A stretch of 48,630 nt of DNA from Paraburkholderia graminis C4D1M (GTDB lineage Bacteria; Pseudomonadota; Gammaproteobacteria; Burkholderiales; Burkholderiaceae). A program made the translations under genes and the position numbers. The DNA lies in NCBI RefSeq assembly GCF_000172415.1, contig NZ_ABLD01000031.1, forward strand, positions 1 to 48,630, in the 5' to 3' direction. The notes under the pieces were generated by a model. That model was not told where the DNA came from. It made no database searches and was given only the letters and a program-made list of their open reading frames with translations. Below, one piece after another: positions 16,479 through 24,630 of this stretch (within the stretch, counting starts at the first letter, position 1; every line of letters begins with the position of its first letter).

Positions 16479-17396
16479 ATGGCAGACATCCAAAACACAG
16501 TTCCCACAGCAGTAACTCCGCCCAGCGGCCGCGCTATCGCCGCCCGCGAATTCTGGGCGAATTTCTCGCGTAATCGCGGCGCGGTTGGCGCGGGCATCAT
16601 CGTGTTGCTGCTGATCGTCGTGGCGATTTTCGCGCCGCTTCTCGCGCCGCATAGCCCGATCGAACAGTACCGCGACTTCGTGAAGATTCCGCCCGCGTGG
16701 CTCGAAGGCGGCAACTGGCGCTTCGTTCTCGGCACCGACGAAGCCGGCCGCGACATCCTCTCGCGTCTCATGTACGGCGCGCGGCTGTCGTTCTGGATCG
16801 GCTTCGTGTCGGTCGTGCTTGCATTGATTCCGGGCATCGTGCTCGGCCTCATCGCGGCGTTCTTCGACAAGTGGGCCGACACGCCGATCATGCGCATCAT
16901 GGACGTGCTGCTCGCGCTGCCGTCGCTGCTGCTCGCGGTGGCGGTCGTCGCGATCATCGGTCCGGGTCTCGTCAATACGATGCTCGCGATCGCGATCGTC
17001 GCGTTGCCGGGCTATGTGCGTTTGACGCGCGCGTCTGCGCAAGGCGAGTTGCAGAAGGAATACGTGACGGCTTCGCGTGTGGCGGGCGCCGGCACCTTGC
17101 GCCTGATGTTTTCGCAAGTGCTGCCGAACTGCACCGCACCGCTGATCGTGCAGGCCACGCTCGGTTTTTCGTCGGCGATTCTCGATGCGGCCGCGCTCGG
17201 TTTTCTCGGGCTCGGCGTGCAACCGCCATCGGCGGAGTGGGGCGCGATGCTGGCCTCGGCGCGCGATTACATCGACAGTGCATGGTGGATCGTCACGATG
17301 CCTGGTTTGTCCATCCTGATCTCGGTGCTCGCGATCAATCTGCTCGGCGACGGGCTGCGCGACGCACTCGATCCGAAACTAAAACGGATGGCATAA
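16479..17396 (+). CDS. dppC: Dipeptide ABC transporter permease, DppC
   Basis: A 305-residue permease with an N-terminal OppC/DppC leader (AAREFWANFSRNRGAVGAGI) followed by about six helices. The FVLGTDEAGRDILSRLMYGA motif is diagnostic of DppC/OppC. The EAA loop (QGELQKEYVTASRVAGAGTL) is near residues 188-207. I prefer ATG 16479 over the ATG at 16473, because GGGAGG ends at 16471, which gives proper spacing only for 16479. Its translation start region lies in or next to the stem of the inserted palindromic element. One base pair step separates its stop from dppD. Confidence 0.94.
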   Translation: MADIQNTVPTAVTPPSGRAIAAREFWANFSRNRGAVGAGIIVLLLIVVAIFAPLLAPHSPIEQYRDFVKIPPAWLEGGNWRFVLGTDEAGRDILSRLMYGARLSFWIGFVSVVLALIPGIVLGLIAAFFDKWADTPIMRIMDVLLALPSLLLAVAVVAIIGPGLVNTMLAIAIVALPGYVRLTRASAQGELQKEYVTASRVAGAGTLRLMFSQVLPNCTAPLIVQATLGFSSAILDAAALGFLGLGVQPPSAEWGAMLASARDYIDSAWWIVTMPGLSILISVLAINLLGDGLRDALDPKLKRMA

Positions 17397-18404
17397 ATGA
17401 GCAATAACCTACTGACCATCCGCAATCTGGCGGTGAACTTCAACGGCTTGCCCGCTGTCGACCGTATCAATCTCGACGTCGCGCCGGGCGAAGTGCTGGG
17501 GGTCGTCGGCGAATCGGGCTCGGGCAAAAGCGTCACGATGATGGCGCTGATGGGCCTGATCGACGCGCCGGGCAAAGTCACCGCGGATGAAATCACGTTC
17601 AACGGACGCGATCTGCTGAAGGCATCGGCGAAGGAACGCCGCAAGATCATCGGCAAGGACATCGCGATGGTGTTCCAGGACGCGCTCACGAGTCTGAACC
17701 CGAGCTACACGGTCGGCTACCAGATCAAGGAAGTGCTGAAGCTGCACGAAGGCCTGCGTGGCAGCGCGCTCGACAAACGCGCGCTCGAACTGCTCGATCA
17801 GGTCGGCATTCCGGACGCGAAGAATCGCATCACGTCGTTTCCGCATCAGATGTCGGGCGGCATGAACCAGCGCGTGATGATCGCGATGGCGATTGCCTGC
17901 AACCCGAAGCTGCTGATCGCCGACGAGCCGACCACCGCGCTCGACGTCACGATCCAGGCGCAGATCATGGAACTGCTGATGCGCTTGCAGAAGGAGCGCG
18001 GCATGGCGCTCGTGCTGATCTCGCACGATCTCGCGGTGGTGTCGGAGGTCGCGCAGCGCGTCGCGGTCATGTACGCTGGCGAAGTGATCGAAACCAACAA
18101 GGTGCCGGACATTTTCGCCGCGCCTCATCATCCGTATACGGAAGCATTGCTGGCCGCGATTCCCGAGCACAACGTGGGCGCAGTGCGGCTCGCTGCTTTG
18201 CCGGGCATGGTGCCGGGCCGCGACGATCGTCCGAAAGGATGTCTCTTCGCGCCGCGCTGCAAGTACATGGTGGACGACTGCAACAAGGCGCGACCACCGC
18301 TGGAGGCCATGCAAGGTCACGCGGCAGTGGCGCGCGTGCGCTGCATCAAGCCGCTGAATCTGGTCGGCGACGCGAACGTTCACACACATGGAGGCGCACG
18401 ATGA
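17397..18404 (+). CDS. dppD: Dipeptide ABC transporter ATP-binding protein, DppD
   Basis: A 335-residue ABC ATPase that powers peptide import. The Walker A motif is GESGSGKSV (about residues 37-45), the signature is MSGGMNQRVMIAMA, and Walker B is LLIADEPTTALDV. The C-terminal oligopeptide/dipeptide extension includes PGRDDRPKGCLFAPRCKYM, with the Cys cluster that coordinates an iron-sulfur cluster in some DppD/OppD proteins. The start directly follows the dppC stop, and its stop overlaps the dppF start (ATGA), so translation is coupled. Confidence 0.95.
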   Translation: MSNNLLTIRNLAVNFNGLPAVDRINLDVAPGEVLGVVGESGSGKSVTMMALMGLIDAPGKVTADEITFNGRDLLKASAKERRKIIGKDIAMVFQDALTSLNPSYTVGYQIKEVLKLHEGLRGSALDKRALELLDQVGIPDAKNRITSFPHQMSGGMNQRVMIAMAIACNPKLLIADEPTTALDVTIQAQIMELLMRLQKERGMALVLISHDLAVVSEVAQRVAVMYAGEVIETNKVPDIFAAPHHPYTEALLAAIPEHNVGAVRLAALPGMVPGRDDRPKGCLFAPRCKYMVDDCNKARPPLEAMQGHAAVARVRCIKPLNLVGDANVHTHGGAR

Positions 18405-19420
18405 ATGCAGTACCCGAAACGCGGCGCCAGTCGGACCATGCGGGCGATCACGTGCTGGTTGCCGACAAGCTCGCGCGTTACTACACGGTCAAGCGCGGCA
18501 TGTTCGCGACGGGCACGGTGAAGGCGCTCAACGGCGTGTCGTTTGCGCTCGAGCGCGGCAAGACGCTTGCCGTGGTCGGCGAATCCGGCTGCGGCAAGTC
18601 GACGCTTGCGCGCCAGCTCACCATGATCGAATCGCCTAGCGCGGGCCGCTTGCTGATCGACGGCGAAGATGTGGCCGGCGCCGATCACGCGAAAATCGCC
18701 GCGCTGCGGCGGCGCGTGCAGATGGTGTTCCAGAATCCGTTTGCGTCGCTGAATCCGCGCAAGACCGTCGAGCAGACGCTCGGTGAACCGCTCGCCATCA
18801 ACACGCAACTGAGCGCGACGGAACGCGCCGAACGCATCGCGCAAATGATGCGCACCGTCGGCCTGCGCCCCGAACACGCGAAGCGTTATCCGCATATGTT
18901 CTCGGGCGGTCAGCGTCAGCGTGTGGCGATTGCGCGCGCGATGATTCTCGATCCGCAAATCGTGGTCGCCGATGAACCGGTGTCGGCTCTTGACGTGTCG
19001 ATCCAGGCTCAGATTCTGAATCTGTTCATGGATCTGCAGCAGCAGTTCAACACCAGCTACGTGTTCATCTCGCACAATCTGTCAGTGGTCGAGCATATCG
19101 CCGACGATGTGATGGTGATGTACTTCGGCGGCATCGCGGAACTCGGCGATAAGAAGCGCATTTTCTCGAAGCCGCGGCATCCGTACACGCGGGCGTTGAT
19201 GTCGGCCACGCCGTCGATCTTCGAGGCGGATCGCACGATCAAGATCAAGCTGCAAGGCGAAATGCCTTCGCCGCTGAATCCGCCGTCGGGTTGCACGTTC
19301 CATCTGCGCTGCCCGTATGTGATCGACCGCTGCCGCAGCGAGGAGCCGAAGCTGCGTGAAGTGGATGGCCGTCTGGTGTCGTGTCACCGCGCCGAGGAGG
19401 TGGGGGACGTGGATGCCTGA
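18401..19420 (+). CDS. dppF: Dipeptide ABC transporter ATP-binding protein, DppF
   Basis: A 339-residue partner ATPase to DppD. Walker A is GESGCGKSTLARQL (about residues 62-75), the signature is FSGGQRQRVAIARAM, and Walker B is IVVADEPVSALDVS. The peptide-transporter C-terminus (PSGCTFHLRCPYVIDRC) carries the conserved cysteines. I chose ATG 18401, which overlaps the dppD stop by four bases and is preceded by GGAGG. Upstream in-frame ATGs lie inside dppD and are not needed. Its 3' end overlaps the GumN-like gene by eight bases, so that gene is probably part of the same transcript. Confidence 0.95.
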   Translation: MNAVPETRRQSDHAGDHVLVADKLARYYTVKRGMFATGTVKALNGVSFALERGKTLAVVGESGCGKSTLARQLTMIESPSAGRLLIDGEDVAGADHAKIAALRRRVQMVFQNPFASLNPRKTVEQTLGEPLAINTQLSATERAERIAQMMRTVGLRPEHAKRYPHMFSGGQRQRVAIARAMILDPQIVVADEPVSALDVSIQAQILNLFMDLQQQFNTSYVFISHNLSVVEHIADDVMVMYFGGIAELGDKKRIFSKPRHPYTRALMSATPSIFEADRTIKIKLQGEMPSPLNPPSGCTFHLRCPYVIDRCRSEEPKLREVDGRLVSCHRAEEVGDVDA

Positions 19421-20591
19421 TGCGCTGGCGGCGCGTCGTCTTGCGCGCCGCTCGCGTGATGGCGGCCGCCGCGCTGCCTTCACGCGACGCTTGCGGGCGC
19501 GTGCACTGACCGGTGCCGCGCTCGTCGGCGTTTTCTGTTTCGGCGTCGGCCTGCCCCGCATGGCGTATGCCGCGGGCGCCGCGGCCAATACCCCAACGGT
19601 TTCCGCCGACGCCAACGCCAAGGCTGCGCGCCCCACGGTGCCGCTGCCGCATTCGCCGGCTCCGCATTCGCCGGCGCCGCCACGCGCCGCGCTGCCGGGC
19701 TTCAATCCGCCGCCGGCGACGCCGGGCACGAGCACGAGCGGTCCGGTACGTTTGCAACCGGCGCGCATGCCGTTCTACGTCGCGACGCGCGGCACGACCA
19801 CGGTCTACGTGCTCGGCACGCTGCATGTCGGCGATCCCGCCGATTACCCCGCGGCTCAGCCGTTTCGTCCGCCGATCATGGGCGCACTGGCGGCCTCGCC
19901 GACGCTCGCGCTGGAACTCTCGCCCGACGAGTTGCTGGTTTCGCAAGACGACGTGTCGAAATACGGCGTATGCCGCCGCGACTGTCTGCCGGGTCTCTTG
20001 CCCGAGCCGCTGTGGCGCAAGCTCGCGTTTCGTCTGCGCGGCAATCCCGCGGCGCTCGATGAGATCAAGAAGATGCGGCCGTGGCTCGCGTCGCTCCTGG
20101 TGGAAACCTACGACTCGCTCAGCGCCGGTTTGCAGACCGAATACGGCACCGAGGCGCAACTGCAAAATGTTTATCTGCGCACACGCGGCAAGATTGTCGG
20201 GCTCGAAACCTTGCCGCAGCAGATGCGCGCGTTCACCGGACTCACGCTCGCGCAACAACGCGAGATGCTCGCGCAGGATCTGGTGCAAACACCCGCGCAA
20301 AACGTCGAGGACGTGCGCACGTTGCACCGCCTGTGGCGCGTCGGCGATGCGGATGCAATCGCCGCGTGGGAGGCCGCGAAAACGGAAAAGCTCGCGCGCG
20401 ACAAGCGCGTGTCGAATTCGATCGACGAAAGAATCGTCTACGCGCGCAACCGGCGCTTCGTCTCGCGGATGCTGCTGATCGCCGCGCCCAACAAGCCTGT
20501 ATTCGTGGCGATCGGCGCGTTGCATCTTGGCGGACGCAAAGGCGTGCTGCAATTGCTGCGGCAGCATGGCTTCGCGGTCGAGGCAGGATAA
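19413..20591 (+). CDS. TraB/GumN-family protein
   Basis: A 392-residue protein with an Arg-rich N-terminus and a hydrophobic stretch at about residues 28-50 (LTGAALVGVFCFGVGL), reading as a signal peptide or anchor. A Pro/Ala linker follows. The family motifs are VYVLGTLHVGDPADYP near residue 130 and the C-terminal VAIGALHLGGRKGVLQLLRQ, followed by HGFAV. TraB/GumN proteins share a fold with Tiki-type metalloproteases, and the conserved His and Glu residues are thought to bind metal. The bacterial role is unclear. GAGGAGG at 19394-19400 precedes ATG 19413, inside the end of dppF. That position suggests a periplasmic hydrolase co-expressed with peptide uptake, which is inference. Confidence 0.85.
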   Translation: MPDALAARRLARRSRDGGRRAAFTRRLRARALTGAALVGVFCFGVGLPRMAYAAGAAANTPTVSADANAKAARPTVPLPHSPAPHSPAPPRAALPGFNPPPATPGTSTSGPVRLQPARMPFYVATRGTTTVYVLGTLHVGDPADYPAAQPFRPPIMGALAASPTLALELSPDELLVSQDDVSKYGVCRRDCLPGLLPEPLWRKLAFRLRGNPAALDEIKKMRPWLASLLVETYDSLSAGLQTEYGTEAQLQNVYLRTRGKIVGLETLPQQMRAFTGLTLAQQREMLAQDLVQTPAQNVEDVRTLHRLWRVGDADAIAAWEAAKTEKLARDKRVSNSIDERIVYARNRRFVSRMLLIAAPNKPVFVAIGALHLGGRKGVLQLLRQHGFAVEAG

Positions 20592-20605
20592 GAACAGCCG
20601 AGCCG

Positions 20606-22417
20606 TTATCTACCCGTCTTTAATGCGCTGACCACTTCTCTCACCACGCCCGCCCAATCGCCCAACACCTGCTGCCTGAAGAGCCGCATGCGCGGATACC
20701 ACGGCGAGTCGCTGCGCGCTTCGAGCCAACGCCAATCCGAATTGGCCGGCAGCAGCAGCCACACCGGCTTGCCGAGCGCGCCGGCCAGATGCGCGACGCC
20801 GGTATCGACGGCGATCACCAGATCCAGGTTCATGATGAGCGCTGCCGTGTCTTCGAAGTCATTCAGTTCGCCGCTGAAATCGTGCGCGCGGAATGCCTCG
20901 GGTGCCTCGGCCAGTTGTGCGTGCGCCGGACCTTTTTGCAGCGGATACCAGCTCACCTTCGCGACGTCGGCCAGCGTATGCAGATCGGCAAGCGCCATCG
21001 AGCGATAGCGGTCGTTGCCGAACACGGGGCTGCCCGCCCACACGAGGCCGACCTTGCGCTTCGTCTTGCCGCTTGTCTGCAGTTTCTTGCGCCAGGCGTC
21101 CACCTTCGCGTTGTCGGCGAATAGATACGGTATTTGCGCCGGGATGCTGGAAAGCTCGGTGCCGACGCACGACGGCACGCTCATCATCGGCACCCAGAAG
21201 TCGTATTCGGCATCCGCTTTGCCGGCGAACGCGCGATGCATGCCCGGCACGCGTTGAACGAGCCGCAGCAACGGCTCGCGCACGCACACGTCCACGGTCG
21301 CGCCGCGTTCGTGCAGCACGCGCGCGTAGCGCAGGAACTGGAAGTGATCGCCAAAACCCTGTTCGCCGACGATCAGCAAACGCCGTCCCTCCAGTGGTTC
21401 GCCGCGCCATTCCGCCACGCCCGGCAATGCCAGCGCGTCGTAATCGCTCTTGCGCCAGCGCAGCGCGAACTCAGCCCAGCCTTGCTTGTAATCGCCGCGC
21501 TTGAGCAGCAGCCACGCCAGGTTCTGATGCGCGTCGGCGTAGTCCGGATCGCGCGCGAGCGCGTCGCGATAGAACGTCTCTTCTTCGTCGAGCCGTCCTT
21601 GTGCGCCGAGCGAGCCGCCCAGGCACACGAGGTTGGTCGGATTCGGGTTCAGCGCAACCGCGCGCCGATAGTGCGACTCCGCGCCCGCATAGTCGCCGCG
21701 CTTGCCGATCGCGCTGCCCAGATTGATGTGCGCTTCGGCGTAATCCGGCCGCAGCGCGAGCGCGCGTTCGAAACTGGCAACCGCCGCCTCGTGCTCGCCG
21801 AGCGCGTTATGCGCATTGCCCGCGTTGAAGTGCGCTTCCGCCGAGTTCGCATCGAGCTGCAAGGCGTCGCGATAACACGCGAGTGCTTCCGTGAAATTGC
21901 CGAGCTTGCCGAGCGCCGTGCCAAGGTTCAGATGCGCGTCGACAAACGCCGGGTTCGATGCGATTGCCAGCCGGTATTGTTCGACCGCTTCGTTCAACGC
22001 GCCTTGCGCCTGCAACGCGACGCCGAAGTTATTGCGCGCGTCGGCGAAATCGGGCTGGAGTTGCAGCGCCTGGTCGTAGCAGATGGTGGCTTCGTCAAGA
22101 TAGCCGAGCGCGGCGGCGGCAAGACCGCGGTTGCTCCAGCAGGCGGCGTTGTGACGATCGTGCTTGAGCGCGTGGCTCATCAGCGTGGCGGCGTCTGCGT
22201 GCTGTCCGCGCTGATAGTGCAGTACGCCGAAGTAATGCAAGGCGCGGGCATTCGCTGGATCGATTGCGAGGACTTCGCGGTAGATCGAATCGGCCGTGTC
22301 GAGCCGGCCGGCCTGATGCGCGTCGAGCGCGGCATTCACGAGCGAGTCGACGCCCGACGCCGGTGAAGACGATGGCGACGCGGTGCGCCCGCCGGGGCGC
22401 TTGGATTGAGGTTCCAT
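20606..22417 (-). CDS. Tetratricopeptide-repeat protein with GT9-like glycosyltransferase domain
   Basis: A 603-residue cytoplasmic protein. Residues about 25-315 hold eight or so TPR units of 34 residues with the usual pattern (for example YAEAHINLGSAIGKRGDYAG and FVDAHLNLGTALGKLGNFTE). Residues about 345-600 form a glycosyltransferase fold like heptosyltransferases and SPINDLY-type proteins: LLIVGEQGFGDHFQFLRY, VGLVWAGSP, then DLVIAVDTGVAHLAGALGKP. ATG 22417 is preferred because AGG precedes it at correct spacing. A GTG at 22423 is possible. Acceptor and sugar are unknown, and protein O-glycosylation is one possibility for TPR-linked enzymes. It converges on the GumN-like gene with a 14-bp gap and no visible terminator. 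Confidence 0.85.
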   Translation of the reverse strand: MEPQSKRPGGRTASPSSSPASGVDSLVNAALDAHQAGRLDTADSIYREVLAIDPANARALHYFGVLHYQRGQHADAATLMSHALKHDRHNAACWSNRGLAAAALGYLDEATICYDQALQLQPDFADARNNFGVALQAQGALNEAVEQYRLAIASNPAFVDAHLNLGTALGKLGNFTEALACYRDALQLDANSAEAHFNAGNAHNALGEHEAAVASFERALALRPDYAEAHINLGSAIGKRGDYAGAESHYRRAVALNPNPTNLVCLGGSLGAQGRLDEEETFYRDALARDPDYADAHQNLAWLLLKRGDYKQGWAEFALRWRKSDYDALALPGVAEWRGEPLEGRRLLIVGEQGFGDHFQFLRYARVLHERGATVDVCVREPLLRLVQRVPGMHRAFAGKADAEYDFWVPMMSVPSCVGTELSSIPAQIPYLFADNAKVDAWRKKLQTSGKTKRKVGLVWAGSPVFGNDRYRSMALADLHTLADVAKVSWYPLQKGPAHAQLAEAPEAFRAHDFSGELNDFEDTAALIMNLDLVIAVDTGVAHLAGALGKPVWLLLPANSDWRWLEARSDSPWYPRMRLFRQQVLGDWAGVVREVVSALKTGR

Positions 22418-22570
22418 GAACACCTGCGGGAAAAGCCACGGCGGCGCGCGCTCTACGCGCCCGCGCGTGTGGATAGGAGATCGTCCAGCATCTTAGGGGC
22501 GCGCTGATGGCGCCGACGTTCGGACGCATCCCATTTCCGTTGCAGGCTTTTCCTCTTTTTAGGTGCTTCG

Positions 22571-22604
22571 CCGATGTGCCACCGAAACTCGCGTGGCACA
22601 TCGG
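22571..22604. terminator. Strong hairpin downstream of the DUF979 gene
   Basis: A perfect 12-bp stem: CCGATGTGCCAC (22571-22582), a ten-base loop, and GTGGCACATCGG (22593-22604). It lies 27 bp past the minus-strand DUF979 stop. There is no T run on either strand, so it may be a Rho-type stop, an mRNA 3'-end stabiliser or a protein site. The other bases of 22424-22570 show nothing clear. Confidence 0.5.
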
Positions 22605-22631
22605 AACCGGCTTCATTCCCGGTGCAATCTT

Positions 22632-23588
22632 CTACATGAACATCAGGAAATTGAGCAGGAAGATGTTCACGACCAGCAGGGTCAGCGCAGTCGGAATCTG
22701 CACTTTGATCACCGCGTTCTTGTCCGGCAGTTCGAGCAGCGCGGCCGGCACCATGTTGAAGTTCGCGGCCATCGGCGTCATCAGCGTGCCGCAGTAGCCC
22801 GAGAACATGCCGATCGCCACCATCACGGCCGGATTGCCGTGGAACACGCCGACCAGAATCGGCACGCCGACGCCGCCCGTCATCACCGGGAACGCGGCGA
22901 AGCCGTTGCCCATGACCATCGTGAAGAGTGCCATGCCGATGCAGTACACGGCCACCGCGATGAAGCGGTAATCGAGGCTGATGTACGCAGTCGTCACGTG
23001 CGCGACGGCCTTGCCGACACCCGCATCGGAGAACACGAGGCCGAGCATGCCGAGCATTTGCGGCAGCACCGCGGCCCACGAGAGCGCGTCGACGAGGCGG
23101 CGCGCTTCCTTCATCGACTGGCCGACCGTGTCGCGCGTCAGCACGCAGGCAATGGCGAGCGCGATCACGCAGCCGATGCCGAAGCCGATCAACGTGACGT
23201 TGGCCTTTTCGATCAGCGGCAGCCCGCCGAACACGAGGTGGCTCGCCGACAACGTGACGATCACGGTGATCACCGGAATCGTCAGCGCGGGCACGAACAG
23301 CTTGTTGCGAAGACGCGCGGCGCTTGCCTTGCGCGCTTCGAGCGACAGCACGCGCGCTTTGCCGGCGGTGACGCCGCCAAAGCCGGCAATCAGCGCCATC
23401 GCGATCACCGCGACGCCGACCACGGCGGGCGGCAGCTTGTCGCCGATCAGAAAGATCAGCGCGTAGAGAATCCAGAAACCGCCGGCCGTGAGGCGGCGCG
23501 GGTGTTCCTTGTCGGTAACGATCATGCCGCCGATGATCAGCAGCACCACGCCCAGCAGCCAGAACAGATAGGTAATCGTGAGCGTCAT
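22632..23588 (-). CDS. DUF979-family membrane protein (putative permease subunit)
   Basis: A 318-residue integral membrane protein with about nine or ten hydrophobic segments, starting MTLTITYLFWLLGVVLLIIGG. Family-type blocks include GLVFSDAGVGKAVAH, VMGNGFAAFPVMTGGVGVP and MFSGYCGTLMTPMAANFNMV. The start at 23588 overlaps the stop of the DUF969 gene (ATGA). DUF969 and DUF979 almost always occur as a pair and are found beside pyrrolidone-carboxylate peptidase or 5-oxoprolinase genes, which supports a two-subunit transporter for 5-oxoproline or a related acid. The substrate is inferred from this neighbourhood. Confidence 0.85.
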   Translation of the reverse strand: MTLTITYLFWLLGVVLLIIGGMIVTDKEHPRRLTAGGFWILYALIFLIGDKLPPAVVGVAVIAMALIAGFGGVTAGKARVLSLEARKASAARLRNKLFVPALTIPVITVIVTLSASHLVFGGLPLIEKANVTLIGFGIGCVIALAIACVLTRDTVGQSMKEARRLVDALSWAAVLPQMLGMLGLVFSDAGVGKAVAHVTTAYISLDYRFIAVAVYCIGMALFTMVMGNGFAAFPVMTGGVGVPILVGVFHGNPAVMVAIGMFSGYCGTLMTPMAANFNMVPAALLELPDKNAVIKVQIPTALTLLVVNIFLLNFLMFM

Positions 23589-24340
23589 GCTTTGTCTCCT
23601 GCAGCCGGTTGAGCACGTTGAGCCGGCGCTGCGGTGTTGCCCGCATTCGCGTTGCCACGCAATTCGCGGTCGAGCTTGCGGTCGAGCAGATACAGGCGGA
23701 AGCCGTGAATGAGGAACGCGCAGATCGCGGTCGGAATGCCCCACACCGCAACATGAATCGGCTCGACGATGATGCCGGCTTCTTTGAGGAACGTGGTCAT
23801 CAGCACGATCGCGCCGAACGCGACGAAAATGTCCTCGCCGAAGAACAGGCCGACGTTGTCCGTTGCCGCCGAGAACGCGCGCAGCTTGAAGCGCACCGCG
23901 TCGCTGATCTTGCCGAAGCGCGTTTCGGTCGCGCCTTCGGCCATCGGCGCGATGAGCGGACGCACCATCTGCGGATGTCCGCCGAGACCCGTCAGGCCGA
24001 CCGCCGCGGTGAGCTCGCGCACGAGCAGATAGACGATCAGAAGACGCCCGGCCGTGGCGGCCTTGATGCCGCTGATCCACGTCTGCGCGCGCTCGCGCAG
24101 GCCGTGCCGTTCGAGCAGCCCGATCACCGCGAGCGGCAGCAGAATGATCAACGGAATGTTGCGCGTCTTGATGAATCCCGTGCCGATTTCGGCGAGGATT
24201 TTCTCTGGCGGGAAGTGCGCGGCCAGGCCGGTGATGATCGCGGCGACCGCCACGATCAGCATCGGATTGAACCGCAATAAAAAGCCAACGATGATGACGG
24301 CCACGCCGATCAGCGGCCATAAACTGACTGTTGTCTGCAT
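23585..24340 (-). CDS. DUF969-family membrane protein (putative permease subunit)
   Basis: A 251-residue membrane protein with about six hydrophobic segments. Motifs are SLWPLIGVAVIIVGFLLRFNP, FIKTRNIPLIILLPLAVIGLLE, TAAVGLTGLGGHPQMVRPLI and NVGLFFGEDIFVAFGAIVLM. The Ala/Pro-rich C-terminal tail (about residues 225-251) is probably cytoplasmic. ATG 24340 has GGAGA in front of it. An upstream start at 24364 adds eight residues without support. It is coupled by a four-base overlap to DUF979 and lies 290 bp downstream of pxpA on the same strand. Confidence 0.85.
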   Translation of the reverse strand: MQTTVSLWPLIGVAVIIVGFLLRFNPMLIVAVAAIITGLAAHFPPEKILAEIGTGFIKTRNIPLIILLPLAVIGLLERHGLRERAQTWISGIKAATAGRLLIVYLLVRELTAAVGLTGLGGHPQMVRPLIAPMAEGATETRFGKISDAVRFKLRAFSAATDNVGLFFGEDIFVAFGAIVLMTTFLKEAGIIVEPIHVAVWGIPTAICAFLIHGFRLYLLDRKLDRELRGNANAGNTAAPAQRAQPAAGDKA

Positions 24341-24453
24341 CTGGATCTCCAAACAGGTTTTCAACCTTGCCGCTTGTGGCGGCTAACATGAGCCGGCGCG
24401 GGCGACCCCGCGCCGTGTTTTGCGCGGCTCTTGGCGGCCGCGTTGCTGCGTAC

Positions 24454-24501
24454 TGCGACTTCAACTGCAACTGCGCTTGCAACTTCATTTGCAACTTCAT
24501 C
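24454..24501. repeat. Four tandem 12-bp repeats in the DUF969 leader
   Basis: Units on the plus strand are TGCGACTTCAAC, TGCAACTGCGCT, TGCAACTTCATT and TGCAACTTCATC. On the minus (transcribed) strand the consensus is GATGAAGTTGCA. They lie about 115-160 bp before the DUF969 start. An open frame runs through them, but it has no family match and leads out of frame into DUF969. Confidence 0.7.
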
Positions 24502-24521
24502 TGCTGCGAGAATCCGCCGCC

Positions 24522-24556
24522 GATACGGGCAACGATTCATCGAATCGTCCCGTATC
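24522..24556. promoter_or_regulatory. Long interrupted palindrome between pxpA and DUF969
   Basis: GATACGGG (24522-24529) pairs with CCCGTATC (24549-24556), and inside it ACGATTC (24532-24538) pairs with GAATCGT (24542-24548). This makes a 15-bp stem with only a CA bulge and a three-base loop. It could be a transcription terminator without a T run or an operator for the DUF969/979 unit. Confidence 0.5.
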
Positions 24557-24561
24557 TGGCG

Positions 24562-24586
24562 AACGCCCCGCTTAAAGCGGGGCGTT
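24562..24586. terminator. GC-rich hairpin after pxpA
   Basis: AACGCCCCGC pairs with GCGGGGCGTT across a TTAAA loop, 45 bp past the pxpA stop on the minus strand. No T run follows on either side. It is likely to act as a partial terminator or mRNA end between the enzyme genes and the permease genes. Confidence 0.5.
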
Positions 24587-24630
24587 GGAGAAAGTCTTCA
24601 ATGCGTCATAAAAAAGCGTTCGCGCCGGCT

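Noticed and set aside
22632..24500. A 622-codon minus-strand frame that would join a novel N-terminus to DUF979
   Set aside because: The added part is out of frame with, and antisense-free of, the DUF969 gene it overlaps. DUF969 is clearly the real product there, and DUF979 has its own start at 23588.
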